Origin: Betaproteobacteria bacterium
GTDB lineage: Bacteria; Pseudomonadota; Gammaproteobacteria; Burkholderiales; Casimicrobiaceae
Direction of reading: 5' to 3'
Assembly (NCBI GenBank): GCA_016704895.1
Contig: JADIZG010000050.1
Coordinates: forward strand, 1 to 29,972
Length of the DNA stretch: 29,972 nt
Position numbers and translations under genes: made by a program. The first letter of the stretch is position 1, and every line of letters begins with the position of its first letter. The notes below the pieces were generated by a model. The model was not told where the DNA came from. It was given only the letters and a program-made list of their open reading frames with translations, and did not search any database. Shown one piece after another: positions 1 through 8,649 of this stretch.

Positions 1-22
1 GCCTGCGCGGGCGGCGCCGTGA
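1..22 (+). CDS. 3' end of upstream gene, probably TRAP small permease (DctQ)
   Basis: Only the last six codons and the stop are in the window (frame 2, reading PARAAP then TGA at 20-22). The stop overlaps the GTG start of the large permease as GTGA, the usual tight coupling of dctQ and dctM. The identity rests on this position alone, since no domain can be seen. Confidence 0.45.
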
Positions 23-1308
23 CGCTCGCGATCCTGTTCGCGCTGTTCGCGATCCTGGTCGCGATCGAGATGCCGGTGGCCTTCGCGATGGGGTTGTCGT
101 CGATCGTGACGATCGCGATCACCCAGCCGATCCCGCTGTCGATCGTCGTCCAGCGCATGGGCACGGGCCTCGACAGCTTCGTGCTGATCGCCATCCCGCT
201 GTTCGTCCTCGCCGGCCACCTGATGAACCGCGCCGGCATCGCCGAGCGCATCTTCGCGTTCGCCGACGCGCTGGTCGGGCACCTCCGCGGCGGACTCGCG
301 CACGTCAACGTCGTCGCGAGCATGATCTTCGCCGGCATGAGCGGCGTCGCGCAGGCCGACGCCGCCGGGCTCGGCGTCGTCGAGGTCAACGCGATGCGCA
401 ACGAGGGCTACGACCCGGCGTTTGCGGCGGCGGTGAGCGCGTCGTCCGCGATCATCGGACCGATCATCCCGCCGTCGGTGATCATGGTCGTGTACGCGGT
501 GCTGGTCCAGGTGTCGGTCGCCGACCTCTTCCTCGCCGGCATCCTGCCGGGCCTGCTGATGGGCGGCGCGATGATGGCGATGATCTGGTGGCTCGTCCGG
601 ACCGGCCGCGTCGTGGCGCCCGCGCCCCGGCCGATGTCGGCGTCGCGGCTCGGGCGGACCTTCGTGCGGGCGCTGCCCGCGCTCGCCGCGCCGGTCCTGC
701 TCACGGTCGGGCTGCTCGCCGGCGTGGCGACGCCGACCGAGCTCGGCGCGCTCACCGTCGTGTACGCGGCGGCGCTCGGCTTCGCGCAGCGGGAGCTCAC
801 GTTCCGCGAGGTGCTCGGGGCCTGCCGCGAGACGCTCGTCACCTGCGGCGTGCTCGTGTTCATCATCGCCTGCGCCGTTCCGTTCGGGTGGATCGTCGCC
901 ACATCGCAGGCGCCGATGAAGCTCGCGGCGTTCATGATGTCGATCTCCGACAACAAGGTCGCGATCCTCGCCCTCGTCAACGTGGGGCTGCTGGTGGTCG
1001 GCTGCTTCATGGAGACCACGGCGATCCTGCTGATCGCGACGCCCACGCTGTATCCGCTGATCGTCGCGCTGGGCGTCGATCCCGTCCACTTCGGGATCAT
1101 CCTCGTCGTCAACCTGCTGATCGGCACGCTGACCCCGCCGTTCGGCGTGATCCTCTTCATCATGATGGACATCGCCAAGGTGAGCCTCGCCCGGATGTCG
1201 CGCGCGGTGCTTCCGTTCTACGTGCCGCTCGCCGCGACGCTCGTGGTCGTGACTTACTGGGCCGACTTCGTGCTGGCGGTTCCCCGCTTCTTCGGCAAAC
1301 CCGGTTGA
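19..1308 (+). CDS. dctM: TRAP transporter large permease subunit (DctM family)
   Basis: This is the ion-coupled membrane channel of a tripartite ATP-independent periplasmic transporter, which normally works with a small DctQ subunit and a periplasmic binding protein to import organic acids or similar anions. The 429-residue product is hydrophobic throughout, with about a dozen membrane segments. It has the family's conserved GPIIPPSVIMVVYAV stretch near residue 150 and TPPFGVILFI near residue 375. Length is normal for DctM. The GTG start overlaps the stop of the preceding gene, implying coupled translation. Substrate cannot be read from this subunit. The next gene, about 20 bp downstream, is a corrinoid methyltransferase, which hints that the imported compound could be a methyl donor or methylated organic acid; that is inference. 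Confidence 0.93.
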   Translation: MTLAILFALFAILVAIEMPVAFAMGLSSIVTIAITQPIPLSIVVQRMGTGLDSFVLIAIPLFVLAGHLMNRAGIAERIFAFADALVGHLRGGLAHVNVVASMIFAGMSGVAQADAAGLGVVEVNAMRNEGYDPAFAAAVSASSAIIGPIIPPSVIMVVYAVLVQVSVADLFLAGILPGLLMGGAMMAMIWWLVRTGRVVAPAPRPMSASRLGRTFVRALPALAAPVLLTVGLLAGVATPTELGALTVVYAAALGFAQRELTFREVLGACRETLVTCGVLVFIIACAVPFGWIVATSQAPMKLAAFMMSISDNKVAILALVNVGLLVVGCFMETTAILLIATPTLYPLIVALGVDPVHFGIILVVNLLIGTLTPPFGVILFIMMDIAKVSLARMSRAVLPFYVPLAATLVVVTYWADFVLAVPRFFGKPG

Positions 1309-1328
1309 CTCGCAAGGAAGACCGCACC

Positions 1329-3285
1329 ATGGCAACCCGCAAGGACGTGATGCTCGCCGCGCTGCGCGGCGAGGAGGTCGATCGGCTGCAGTACGTGCCG
1401 AGGCTCGATCTGTGGTGGCTTGCCAACTCGGTGGCGGGCACGCTGCCGCCCGGTACGCCGGCCGGGCGCAGAACGAGATCGCGCGCGCCGAGGGCTGGAA
1501 CCTGTACTTCCGCTTCGCCGACGACCTGCTCGATCCCGAGACGCAGCGGATGTACGTGCACCGCGGCATCGGGCTCTTCGCGACGCGCGACGTGCTCTAC
1601 GACTTCGTGCTTCCCCGCGACGTGGAGATCGACGTTCGCCGCGAAGGGGGGCGCATCCGCGTCGAGTACCGCACGCCGGTGGGCACCGTCGACTCGACGA
1701 TGTTCTACGACCGCTCGTCGCAGCGGCTCGGCATCACGAGCCCGATGGTCGTCGACCACCTGATCAAGTCCCCGGACGACTACGCCGCCGCCGGCTACCT
1801 GTTCGAGCACATGGACCTGGTGCCGAACTTCACGCGGTTCGAGCGCTGGGTCCGCGACGAGCTGCGCGACGACGGCGTCGCCGTTGCGCAGGGCTTCATG
1901 GGCGCCTCGCCGGTCCACCAGATCCAGCGCGACCTGCTCGACCCGACGCAGTTCTACTTCCACTACAAGGACCACGGCACGAAGGTGGCCGAGCTCGCGG
2001 CCCGGATCGAGCCGCTGTTCGACAAGGCGCTCGCGATCCTGTGCGACTCGCCCGCCGACGTCGTCTGGTGGGGGGCGAACTACGACGACATGCTCACGTA
2101 CCCGCCGTACTTCGAGAAGGAGCTCTCGCCGTGGATCCGCAAGGCCTCGCGCGCGCTGGGTGAGCGGGGCAAGCTGCTGCTCAGCCATTGCGATGGCGAG
2201 AACGAGGGGCTGATGGACCTGATTCCCGAGGCGGGGATGCACGTCGCGGAGTCGGTCTGTCCCGCACCGATGACCCGGATCGGATTGGCCGAGTACTACC
2301 GCCGCTGGAGCGGCCGGCTCACGCTGTGGGGCGGCATCCCGTCGACGATCGTCCTTCCTGAAACGAGCGACGCCGACTTCGAGGCCTACCTCGACCGCCT
2401 GTTCGAGGCGGTCGCGCCGGGCCGGCGGATGCTCGTGGGCATCGCGGACCAGGTCCCGCCCGGCGCGATCTTCTCGCGGCTGCAGCGGATCGGCGAGCGC
2501 GTCGAGAAGGAGGGCGCGCTGCCGCTGCGCGCCGGCGCGGCGCGCCCGGTCGGCGCGGCGGAGCTCTCGCGCGTCGGCCAGGGTGCCGGGGCTGCTGCAC
2601 CGGTCGAGGACACGCGTGCGCGCGAGGAACCCGACGACGCGATCTACGCCGACGTCCGGCTCGCCGTCGCCAGGGGCAAGCACGTCGCGGTCAAGGACCA
2701 CGTCGCGGCGCTCCTCGAGCGCGGCGTGCCGGCGCGGCAGATTCTCGATCGGGGGCTGATCGCCGCGATCGACGCGGTGGGCAAGCGGATGGCCGCGGGT
2801 CAGGCGTTCATCCCGGAGGTGCTGCTGGCGGCGCGCGCGATGAGCGCGGCGATCGGCGTGCTCGAGCCGCACCTCGCCGTCGGCGGCGAGCAGCGGCGCG
2901 GGCGCATCGTCATCGGCACGGTCACCGGCGATCTCCACGACATCGGCAAGAACCTCGTCGTCACGATGATGCGCGGCGTGGGCTTCGAGGTCTTCGACCT
3001 GGGGTCAACGTTCCGCGCGAGGCGTTCTGCGACGCGGTGGCCGAGCGCCGGCCGGACTTCCTGGGACTGTCCGCCCTGCTGACCACGACGATGATGGAGA
3101 TGCGCGAGGTGATCCGCGCGCTGGACGCGCGCGGCCTGCGCGCCTCGTGCAAGGTCATCGTCGGCGGGGCGCCGGTCTCGGAGGCGTTCGCGCGCCAGAT
3201 CGGCGCCGATGGGTTCGCGCCGGACGCGGTGGCGGCCGTCGCCCTCGCGAACCGCTTCATGGCCGACGCGCCGGTCCAGGCCTGA
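1329..3285 (+). CDS. MtaA/CmuA-like methyltransferase fused to corrinoid-binding domain, two frameshifts as sequenced
   Basis: The start ATG follows AAGGAAG. The frame breaks at the C run 1449-1451 and again at the G run 3001-3004. Restoring one C and one G gives a continuous protein of about 652 residues. Residues 1-400 are a uroporphyrinogen-decarboxylase-fold methyltransferase of the MtaA/CmuA type, with H287-C288 (SHCDG) and C311 (SVCP) as candidate zinc ligands. Residues about 435-520 resemble the helical cap of methionine-synthase-type corrinoid proteins. The rest is a B12-binding domain with the signature DLHDIG, whose His537 would be the lower cobalt ligand, followed by GLSALLTTTM. 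CmuA of chloromethane users has the same methyltransferase-then-corrinoid order. It probably moves a methyl group from an unknown donor via cobalamin. It lies directly after dctM, so the pair may import and demethylate one substrate. Both breaks are single-base losses in homopolymers, so sequencing error is more likely than decay. Confidence 0.8.
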
Positions 3286-3331
3286 GCGAGGGCGACGCCG
3301 ACCGGTCGATATCGACCCGGCGGCAGGGACC

Positions 3332-4162
3332 TCAGCTCCAGCGCACGATCCCCGTCCACGCGGTGACGAGGACGATCGCGCCGAACGCGATCCGGTACCA
3401 CGCGAACGGCACGAAGTCGTGCCGGCTCACGTAGCGGATCAGCCACCGTATGCACAGGAACGCCGACACGAAAGACGCCGCGAAGCCGACGCCGAACGCG
3501 GGCAGGTCGGCAACGGAGAGCGCGTCGCGGCTCTTCCACAGCGAGTAGCCGCCGGCCGCGACGAGCGTCGGCACCGCGAGGAAGAACGAGAACTCGGTGG
3601 CCGCCTTGCGCGAGAGGCCGAACAGCATGCCGCCGATGATCGTCGCCCCCGAGCGCGACGTGCCGGGGATCAGCGCGAACGCCTGCGCGATGCCGACCTT
3701 CAGCGCGTCGAGCGGCGTCATCGCGTCGACGTCGTCGACGCGCACGCTGGACGGCCGCAGGCGCACCCGCCGCTCCGCCCACAGGATCACGAACGCGCCG
3801 ACGATGAACGCGATCGCCACCGGCACCGGCGCGAACAGCACCGCCTTGATGTGCGAGCCGAGCAGGAAGCCCAGCACGGCGGCGGGCACGAACGCGATCG
3901 CGAGATTGAGCGCGAAGCGGCGCGCAGCGGGGTCGGATCCGAGGCCCGCGATCGCGTGGCCGAAGCGCGCGCGGTATTCCCACACGACCGACAGCATCGC
4001 GCCCGACTGGATCGCGATCTCGAACACCTTCGCGGTCTCGCCGGTGGTGCCGAGCAGCGACCCGGCGACGATCAGGTGGCCGGTCGACGAGACCGGCAGG
4101 AACTCGGTCAGCCCCTCGACGATGCCGAGCAGCAGTGCGTTGACGAGCGTGAGGGGTTCCAA
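3332..4162 (-). CDS. uppP: Undecaprenyl-diphosphatase UppP (BacA)
   Basis: This integral membrane enzyme dephosphorylates undecaprenyl diphosphate, recycling the lipid carrier of peptidoglycan and other surface glycans. Both signature motifs are present: EGLTEFLPVSSTGHL (E16, E20, H29 by this start) and PGTSRSGATII in the second half, plus about eight hydrophobic segments. The TTG at 4162 gives 276 residues, the usual family length, and starts just before the conserved first helix. A GTG at 4219 would add 19 basic residues without family resemblance; neither start has a good Shine-Dalgarno site. It is followed on the other strand by the end of the methyltransferase gene, and lies about 118 bp downstream of yidB on the same strand. 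Confidence 0.92.
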   Translation of the reverse strand: MEPLTLVNALLLGIVEGLTEFLPVSSTGHLIVAGSLLGTTGETAKVFEIAIQSGAMLSVVWEYRARFGHAIAGLGSDPAARRFALNLAIAFVPAAVLGFLLGSHIKAVLFAPVPVAIAFIVGAFVILWAERRVRLRPSSVRVDDVDAMTPLDALKVGIAQAFALIPGTSRSGATIIGGMLFGLSRKAATEFSFFLAVPTLVAAGGYSLWKSRDALSVADLPAFGVGFAASFVSAFLCIRWLIRYVSRHDFVPFAWYRIAFGAIVLVTAWTGIVRWS

Positions 4163-4279
4163 GGGGCGGCGAAAGAACGGCGGGCGGGCGCACCGACGTG
4201 CCGCGATTGTCGCACGCACGCGGCGGGCACTTCTGCCCGCCGGCGCGTGCCGGCCGCCTGCCCGACGTCCTGCGGGTCG

Positions 4280-4882
4280 TCAGCGCCCGCCGCGCTGCAG
4301 GATCTCGAGCGCGCGGCTCACGACGTCGTCGCTGTCGCCGGGCACCGATCCCTTCGGCGTCATCTGGTTGACGACGTCGGGCAGCGCCGACGCCATCTGG
4401 TCGGCGGCCTGGCCGCGCGACATGCCGAGCTGCTGCGCGATCCGGTCGATCTCGCCCGAACCCAGCACCTTCGACAGGACGTCGCCGCTGATCGGGGCGT
4501 TCTCGCCGGTCGACACCCACGAGTCGGCCTGCTTGCCGTAACCGGCCTGCTGGAACTGCGAGAGCAGTCCGCCGAGCCCGCCGTGCTGCTGCAGCATCTG
4601 CAGCAGGATCGCGATCAGCGCCCCCCCGCCGCCCTGCGCGCCCATCGCCGGGCCCGCGCCCGAACCGGCGCCGCCCGCCAGTCCGCCCAGGATCGATTCC
4701 AGCCCTCCCTTGCCCTGCCCGGCACCGGGCTGGCCGCCCGCGAGCCCGCCCAGGATCGACTCGAGCCCGCCCATTCCCTGCCCGCCCGTGCGACCCATGT
4801 CCGGCAGGCCGCGGCCGTCGTCCTGTCCCGGCTTCAGCGCACCGCTCAGCACCTGTCCCAGCAATCCGTCCAGCAGTCCCAT
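4280..4882 (-). CDS. yidB: YidB family protein (DUF937)
   Basis: A 200-residue protein of the YidB/DUF937 family, whose function is not established. The C-terminal half (about residues 105-198) carries the family part, including DSWVSTGENAPIS, a helix around SGEIDRIAQQLGMS and a final helical stretch. The N-terminal half is glycine-rich and contains the phrase GGLESILGGLAGG twice, about 20 residues apart, an internal duplication also visible in the DNA. A strong ribosome site (AAGGAGGGACACG before ATG) fixes the start. It begins 24 bp after the mscS stop on the same strand, so the two are likely cotranscribed. Confidence 0.88.
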   Translation of the reverse strand: MGLLDGLLGQVLSGALKPGQDDGRGLPDMGRTGGQGMGGLESILGGLAGGQPGAGQGKGGLESILGGLAGGAGSGAGPAMGAQGGGGALIAILLQMLQQHGGLGGLLSQFQQAGYGKQADSWVSTGENAPISGDVLSKVLGSGEIDRIAQQLGMSRGQAADQMASALPDVVNQMTPKGSVPGDSDDVVSRALEILQRGGR

Positions 4883-4906
4883 CGTGTCCCTCCTTGACAG
4901 GCTCGT

Positions 4907-5716
4907 TCAGACCTGACGCTCGCGAGTGTATTCCTCCGGCACCGGGTAGCCGGCCGCGCCCAGCGTCTGCTTGATCGCCAGGTTCGTGTCGAAGTACACC
5001 TGCCAGTAGTGGTCGTTGTGCACGAACGGGCGCACCGCGAGCTGCGTGCCGCGCTCGTTGAAGCCGAGGATGTCGACCTGCGGCACCGGATCCTTCGCCA
5101 CGTTCGCGATCGACGGCAGCGCTTCCTTCAGCCGCCGGATCGCGTCGCGCGGATCGACCGTGTGGTCGAGCTGCGCGGTGAGCTCGACGCGCCGGTACGG
5201 ATTGGTCGTGAAGTTGCGGATCGTGCCGCCCATCACCTTCGCGTTGCCGACGTAGGTCTGCACGTTGTCGGGCGTGTCGATCGCCGTCGTGAACAGCCCG
5301 ATCGCGCGAACCGTGCCGGTGACCTCGCCGGCCTCGACGAAATCGCCGACCTTGAACGGCCGCAGCACCAGGATGAACGCGCCCGCCGCGAAGTTCGACA
5401 GCAGGCCGCCCCACGCGGCGCCGATCGCGATGCCCAGCGCGGCGATCAGCGCGGCGAACGACGTCGTCTCGACGCCGAAGTAGCCGAGGATGCCGATCAC
5501 CAGCAGCACGTTCAGCGCCACGGTGATCGTGTTCCCGATGTAGCGGATCACCGTCGGCTCGATCTTCTGGCGCTCGAGCGCCCGCGTGACCAGCGAGCTC
5601 ACGACGCCGATCAGCCAGCGGCCGACGATGTAGAGCACGATCGCGCCGAGCACCTTGAGCGCGAAGGCGAAGACGATCGGCTTCGAGGTCTCGTAGAACG
5701 ACTGCAAGTCGATCAT
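4907..5716 (-). CDS. mscS: Small-conductance mechanosensitive channel (MscS family)
   Basis: A 269-residue MscS-type channel, which opens under membrane tension to release solutes during hypo-osmotic shock. Two N-terminal membrane segments (about residues 15-40 and 65-85) precede the pore helix AALIAALGIAIGAAWGG, rich in Ala and Gly as in MscS TM3, then FAAGAFILVLRPFKVGDFVE, which leads into the cytoplasmic beta domain. Length is close to that of E. coli MscS. The start MIDLQSF is preceded by AAGGACGGAG; a longer reading to 5788 adds residues unlike the family. It is the first gene of a probable mscS-yidB unit. Confidence 0.93.
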   Translation of the reverse strand: MIDLQSFYETSKPIVFAFALKVLGAIVLYIVGRWLIGVVSSLVTRALERQKIEPTVIRYIGNTITVALNVLLVIGILGYFGVETTSFAALIAALGIAIGAAWGGLLSNFAAGAFILVLRPFKVGDFVEAGEVTGTVRAIGLFTTAIDTPDNVQTYVGNAKVMGGTIRNFTTNPYRRVELTAQLDHTVDPRDAIRRLKEALPSIANVAKDPVPQVDILGFNERGTQLAVRPFVHNDHYWQVYFDTNLAIKQTLGAAGYPVPEEYTRERQV

Positions 5717-5830
5717 GGCTCCGTCCTTGGGATCATGGGGGTTGGCGAAAAGAGTGCGATTCTGCGCGCGTCGCGGTGCCGCGCGCAATGCGACGGGATC
5801 CGCCCGGCGCGGCGGTGTTTGCCCTCGGGG

Positions 5831-6463
5831 CTATCGCGGCGCCCGCAGCGCGGCGATGGCGTCCTCGAGCCGCGCGACGCGCGCTTCGAGCGCGGCGACG
5901 CGATCCTCGTCGCCGCAGGTCATGCCCGGCGTCGCCGCCTGTCCCGCGTCCGTCGGCGCGGGCGCGCCGCACAGGAGGTGCGCCCAGCGATTCTCCCGCG
6001 CGCCGGGCGAGCGCGGCAGCTCGACGACGAGCGCGCCGGCCGGCCTCGACGCGAGTTCCGCGAGGTAGGCCTCCAGCGACGAGATGTCGGCGAAGCGGTG
6101 CAGCCGCTCGGTGTTGATGCGGAGCTCGCCCGGCGTCTGCGGGCCGCGCAGCATCAGCGTCGCGACGATCGCTCCCGACTCGGTCGGGATGCCGAGCGCG
6201 CGCGGCAGGTTGTGCGCGTATCGCATCACGCGCCCGCCCGACGACTCGACCACCAGCGAGAGCGAACGCAGCTCGTCGAGCACGGCCTGCACGTCGGCGT
6301 CGGACACTTCCATCAGCGGCGAGCGGCTGGTCTTCTGGTTGCAGCCCGCGACGAGCGCGTTGAGCGACAGCGGATAGGTGTCGGGCACCGTGCGCTCCTT
6401 CTCGACGAGCACGCCGAGGACGCGGGCTTCGACCGGGGTCAGGGGGCGCAGGGGGTTCGGCAT
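5831..6463 (-). CDS. yceH: YceH family protein (DUF480)
   Basis: A 210-residue protein of the YceH/DUF480 family, built of two winged-helix-like repeats; its role is unknown. The typical opening LTPVEARVLGVLVEKE is followed by PDTYPLSLNALVAGCNQK and, further on, LRGPQTPGELR, all hallmark phrases. The tail (ALEARVARLEDAIAAL) is a short predicted coiled coil. The ATG at 6463 was chosen because the conserved domain begins five residues later; the open frame continues upstream without family resemblance. It is divergent from the NYN gene at 6619. Confidence 0.9.
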   Translation of the reverse strand: MPNPLRPLTPVEARVLGVLVEKERTVPDTYPLSLNALVAGCNQKTSRSPLMEVSDADVQAVLDELRSLSLVVESSGGRVMRYAHNLPRALGIPTESGAIVATLMLRGPQTPGELRINTERLHRFADISSLEAYLAELASRPAGALVVELPRSPGARENRWAHLLCGAPAPTDAGQAATPGMTCGDEDRVAALEARVARLEDAIAALRAPR

Positions 6464-6516
6464 CGGAAGGTCGGGACGAGGATCCGGGCGGCAGTGTATC
6501 GCGCGGCGGGCAACCA

Positions 6517-6540
6517 CCGGTACCAGGTGCGACCCCCGGC
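6517..6540. repeat. Degenerate copy of the GGTGTC-type repeat
   Basis: CCGGTACCAGGTGCGACC here resembles the reverse complement of the repeat at 23288-23314 (CCGGAACCAGGTGTCAGA). The two share CCGG(A/T)ACCAGGTG and then diverge. It lies in the gap between yceH and the NYN gene. The match is imperfect and could be chance in GC-rich DNA. Confidence 0.4.
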
Positions 6541-6576
6541 ACCACGCACGAACCACGTTCCGAGCGGTACCCGAGG

Positions 6577-6585
6577 TGGTATCTT
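6577..6585 (+). promoter_or_regulatory. Possible extended -10 promoter for the NYN gene
   Basis: TGGTATCTT reads as an extended -10 element (TGN plus TATCTT) 33 bp before the ATG at 6619. The -35 position (GTTCCG, 6557-6562) is weak, as is common with extended -10 promoters. Confidence 0.35.
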
Positions 6586-6618
6586 GCACGTTTTTCCAGA
6601 CGAGAACGAGAGGCCCCG

Positions 6619-7650
6619 ATGGCCCGCGAAAGCGACGTGACCAACATGGCGGTGTTCTGCGACTTCGAGAACGTCGCGCTCGGCGTGCGCGACGCCAACT
6701 ACGAGAAGTTCGACATCCAGAAGGTGCTCGAGCGGCTGCTGCTCAAGGGCTCGATCGTGGTCAAGAAGGCATACTGCGACTGGGAGCGCTACAAGGCGTT
6801 CAAGGCGCCGATGCACGAGGCGTCGTTCGAGCTGATCGAGATCCCGCACGTGCGCCAGTCGGGCAAGAACTCGGCCGACATCCGGATGGTCGTCGACGCG
6901 CTCGACCTCTGCTACACGAAGGCGCACGTCGACACGTTCGTGATCATCAGCGGCGACTCGGACTTCTCGCCGCTGGTCTCCAAGCTGCGCGAGAACGACA
7001 AGACGGTGATCGGCGTCGGCGTCAAGAACTCGACGTCCGACCTGCTGATCGCGAACTGCGACGAGTTCATCTACTACGACGACCTCGTGCGCGAGCAGAA
7101 AAAGCCCGCGGCGAAGAAGGCCTCGACGAAGGCGGGAGTGCCGCAACCGCCTCGGGAGCCCAAGGGGCCCACGGGCAGGCCCGCCGCGAAACGCGCTTCG
7201 GAGAGCAAAAGTGCGTCGACTGTTGCAGCGGCGCTCCCGGCGCACCCAGGATCCATCGGGAGCGCGCCGGACACGATCTACACCCGGGCCATGCGCGCCA
7301 ATCCCAACCTGCCGATGATCGACCTCGCCGATCTGCAGCTCACTTCGGAAGAGTTGAACCGTTGGAAGGCAATCCCCGAGGTCGCCGCCGAGATCCGCCG
7401 GCAGGAGGCGATCGATATCGTCGTGGGCACCACCGAGGCGCTCGCGGAGGAACGCGGAGGCGACAAGGTGTACGGTTCGATGGTGAAGCAGGCGCTGAAG
7501 CGCGTGCGGCCCGGCTTCGCCGAGTCGTACTACGGCTTCCGATCGTTCAACGCGATGCTCGAGGCCGCTCGCGACGCCGGCGCGCTCGCGCTCGAACGTG
7601 ACGACAAGTCGGGCGGCTACGTCGTCCGGCTCGCGGCCGGCGAGGACTGA
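6619..7650 (+). CDS. NYN-domain ribonuclease-like protein with C-terminal OST-HTH/LOTUS domain
   Basis: A 343-residue protein of the LabA/DUF88 type. The N-terminal NYN (PIN-like) domain, about residues 10-155, keeps the acidic residues expected for metal-dependent RNA cleavage: D15 in FCDFENVA, D87 and D93 in SADIRMVVDALDL, and D112/D114 in SGDSDFSPLV. A Lys/Ala/Pro-rich linker (about 160-220) leads to a C-terminal OST-HTH/LOTUS-like domain (about 245-338, with YGSMVKQALKRVRPGF and SYYGFRSFNAML), a fold that binds RNA or partner proteins. The pairing suggests a cytoplasmic RNA-processing enzyme; its target is unknown. GAGAGG precedes the ATG. The next gene, amrB, begins 189 bp downstream and is probably a separate unit. 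Confidence 0.88.
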   Translation: MARESDVTNMAVFCDFENVALGVRDANYEKFDIQKVLERLLLKGSIVVKKAYCDWERYKAFKAPMHEASFELIEIPHVRQSGKNSADIRMVVDALDLCYTKAHVDTFVIISGDSDFSPLVSKLRENDKTVIGVGVKNSTSDLLIANCDEFIYYDDLVREQKKPAAKKASTKAGVPQPPREPKGPTGRPAAKRASESKSASTVAAALPAHPGSIGSAPDTIYTRAMRANPNLPMIDLADLQLTSEELNRWKAIPEVAAEIRRQEAIDIVVGTTEALAEERGGDKVYGSMVKQALKRVRPGFAESYYGFRSFNAMLEAARDAGALALERDDKSGGYVVRLAAGED

Positions 7651-7665
7651 CGCCGGGGGCGACAA

Positions 7666-7693
7666 CCGGGGTCGATTTCGAATCTGACCCCGG
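7666..7693. repeat. Palindromic GGGGTC...GACCCC repeat
   Basis: An interrupted palindrome with perfect 8-bp arms (CCGGGGTC at 7666-7673, GACCCCGG at 7686-7693) and a further inner ATT/AAT pairing. It starts 15 bp after the NYN stop. Reverse-complemented it begins GGGGTCAGATTC, like the GGGGTCAG repeats at 12089 and 19715. It may also end transcription, though there is no T run. Confidence 0.6.
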
Positions 7694-7839
7694 TGGGGCG
7701 GTTTCCCTGTTGAATACGGGGTCTTGGGCCTCATATCGGCTGTGATCGCCGAAAGCCACGGTCCTAGGGGGCTTCGAGCGGGAAGCACCGGGACCGGGCC
7801 AACCGCTCCCGGGACGTAGAACGCCCGTCGAGGTGCGTC

Positions 7840-8649
7840 ATGCGCGATGTCCGACCGGCCGCCGTGGCCGGCACGTTCTACCCCGGCAACGCGGCCGAGC
7901 TGGCCGCCGCGGTGCGCGAATGCCTTGCGGGAACCGCGGCGCCGGTGGAGCCTGCCGCAAGCCCCAAGGCGCTGATCGTCCCGCACGCCGGCTACGTCTA
8001 CTCGGGCCCGATCGCGGCCGGCGCCTACGCGCGTCTGGCGAGCCTGCGATCGACGATCCGCCGCGTCGTGATCCTGGGGCCGACACACCGCGTCGCGGTG
8101 CGCGGCCTCGCGCTGCCGTCCGCGCGCGCGTTCGCGACGCCGCTGGGAGACGTCGAGGTCGACCGCGAGGCGGTGGCAGCGCTCGCCGGACTGCGGCAGG
8201 TCGTCGTGAGCGACTCGGCGCACGCGCTCGAACACTCGCTCGAGGTGCAGCTCCCGTTCCTGCAGTCGGTGCTCGACGATTTCCGGATCGTTCCGCTCGC
8301 GGTCGGCGACGCCTCGCCCGGCGAGGTCGCCGAGGTGCTCGACCGCCTGTGGGGCGGCCCCGAGACGCTGGTCGTCGTGAGCTCCGACCTGTCGCACTTC
8401 CACGGCTACGCGCAGGCGCGCGAGATCGACCGCGCGAGCGCCGGGCGGATCCTCGCGCTCGACGGCCCGCTCGACCACGAGGAAGCCTGCGGCGCGACGC
8501 CGATCAACGGGCTCCTGCTGTGCGCGCGACGCCGCGGGCTCGCGCCCGAGCTCATCGACCTGCGCAACTCCGGCGACACGGCGGGCGACCGCTCGCGCGT
8601 CGTCGGCTATGCGTCGTTCGCGTTTGCCGGGGAACGTGCCCATGGATGA
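7840..8649 (+). CDS. amrB: AmmeMemoRadiSam system protein B (MEMO1 family)
   Basis: A 269-residue homologue of human MEMO1, a fold related to class III extradiol dioxygenases. The metal-site residues are all present: H49 in PHAGYVYSG, H83 in GPTHRV, H186 in SSDLSHFH and C217 in EEACGATPING. Human MEMO1 uses the equivalent His and Cys residues to bind metal. The bacterial reaction is unknown. GAGGTG lies upstream of the ATG. The end overlaps the start of amrA by 8 bp, and amrS follows, so the three are translationally coupled. The 189-bp gap before the gene holds a GGGGTC palindrome and no other gene that I can see. Confidence 0.93.
   Translation: MRDVRPAAVAGTFYPGNAAELAAAVRECLAGTAAPVEPAASPKALIVPHAGYVYSGPIAAGAYARLASLRSTIRRVVILGPTHRVAVRGLALPSARAFATPLGDVEVDREAVAALAGLRQVVVSDSAHALEHSLEVQLPFLQSVLDDFRIVPLAVGDASPGEVAEVLDRLWGGPETLVVVSSDLSHFHGYAQAREIDRASAGRILALDGPLDHEEACGATPINGLLLCARRRGLAPELIDLRNSGDTAGDRSRVVGYASFAFAGERAHG

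Noticed and set aside
4710..4800. Tandem repeat in yidB as a mobile insertion
   Set aside because: It is a short in-frame duplication of a Gly-rich phrase with diverged codons, typical of slippage in this family's linker.
2961..5414. Very long open frame on the minus strand, and similar ones at 1160-2938, 6439-9120, 22195-23694, 23913-26330 and 27562-29817
   Set aside because: They are rich in Arg, Ala and Pro with no family resemblance and run antisense to or out of frame with well-supported genes; long empty frames are normal at this GC content.
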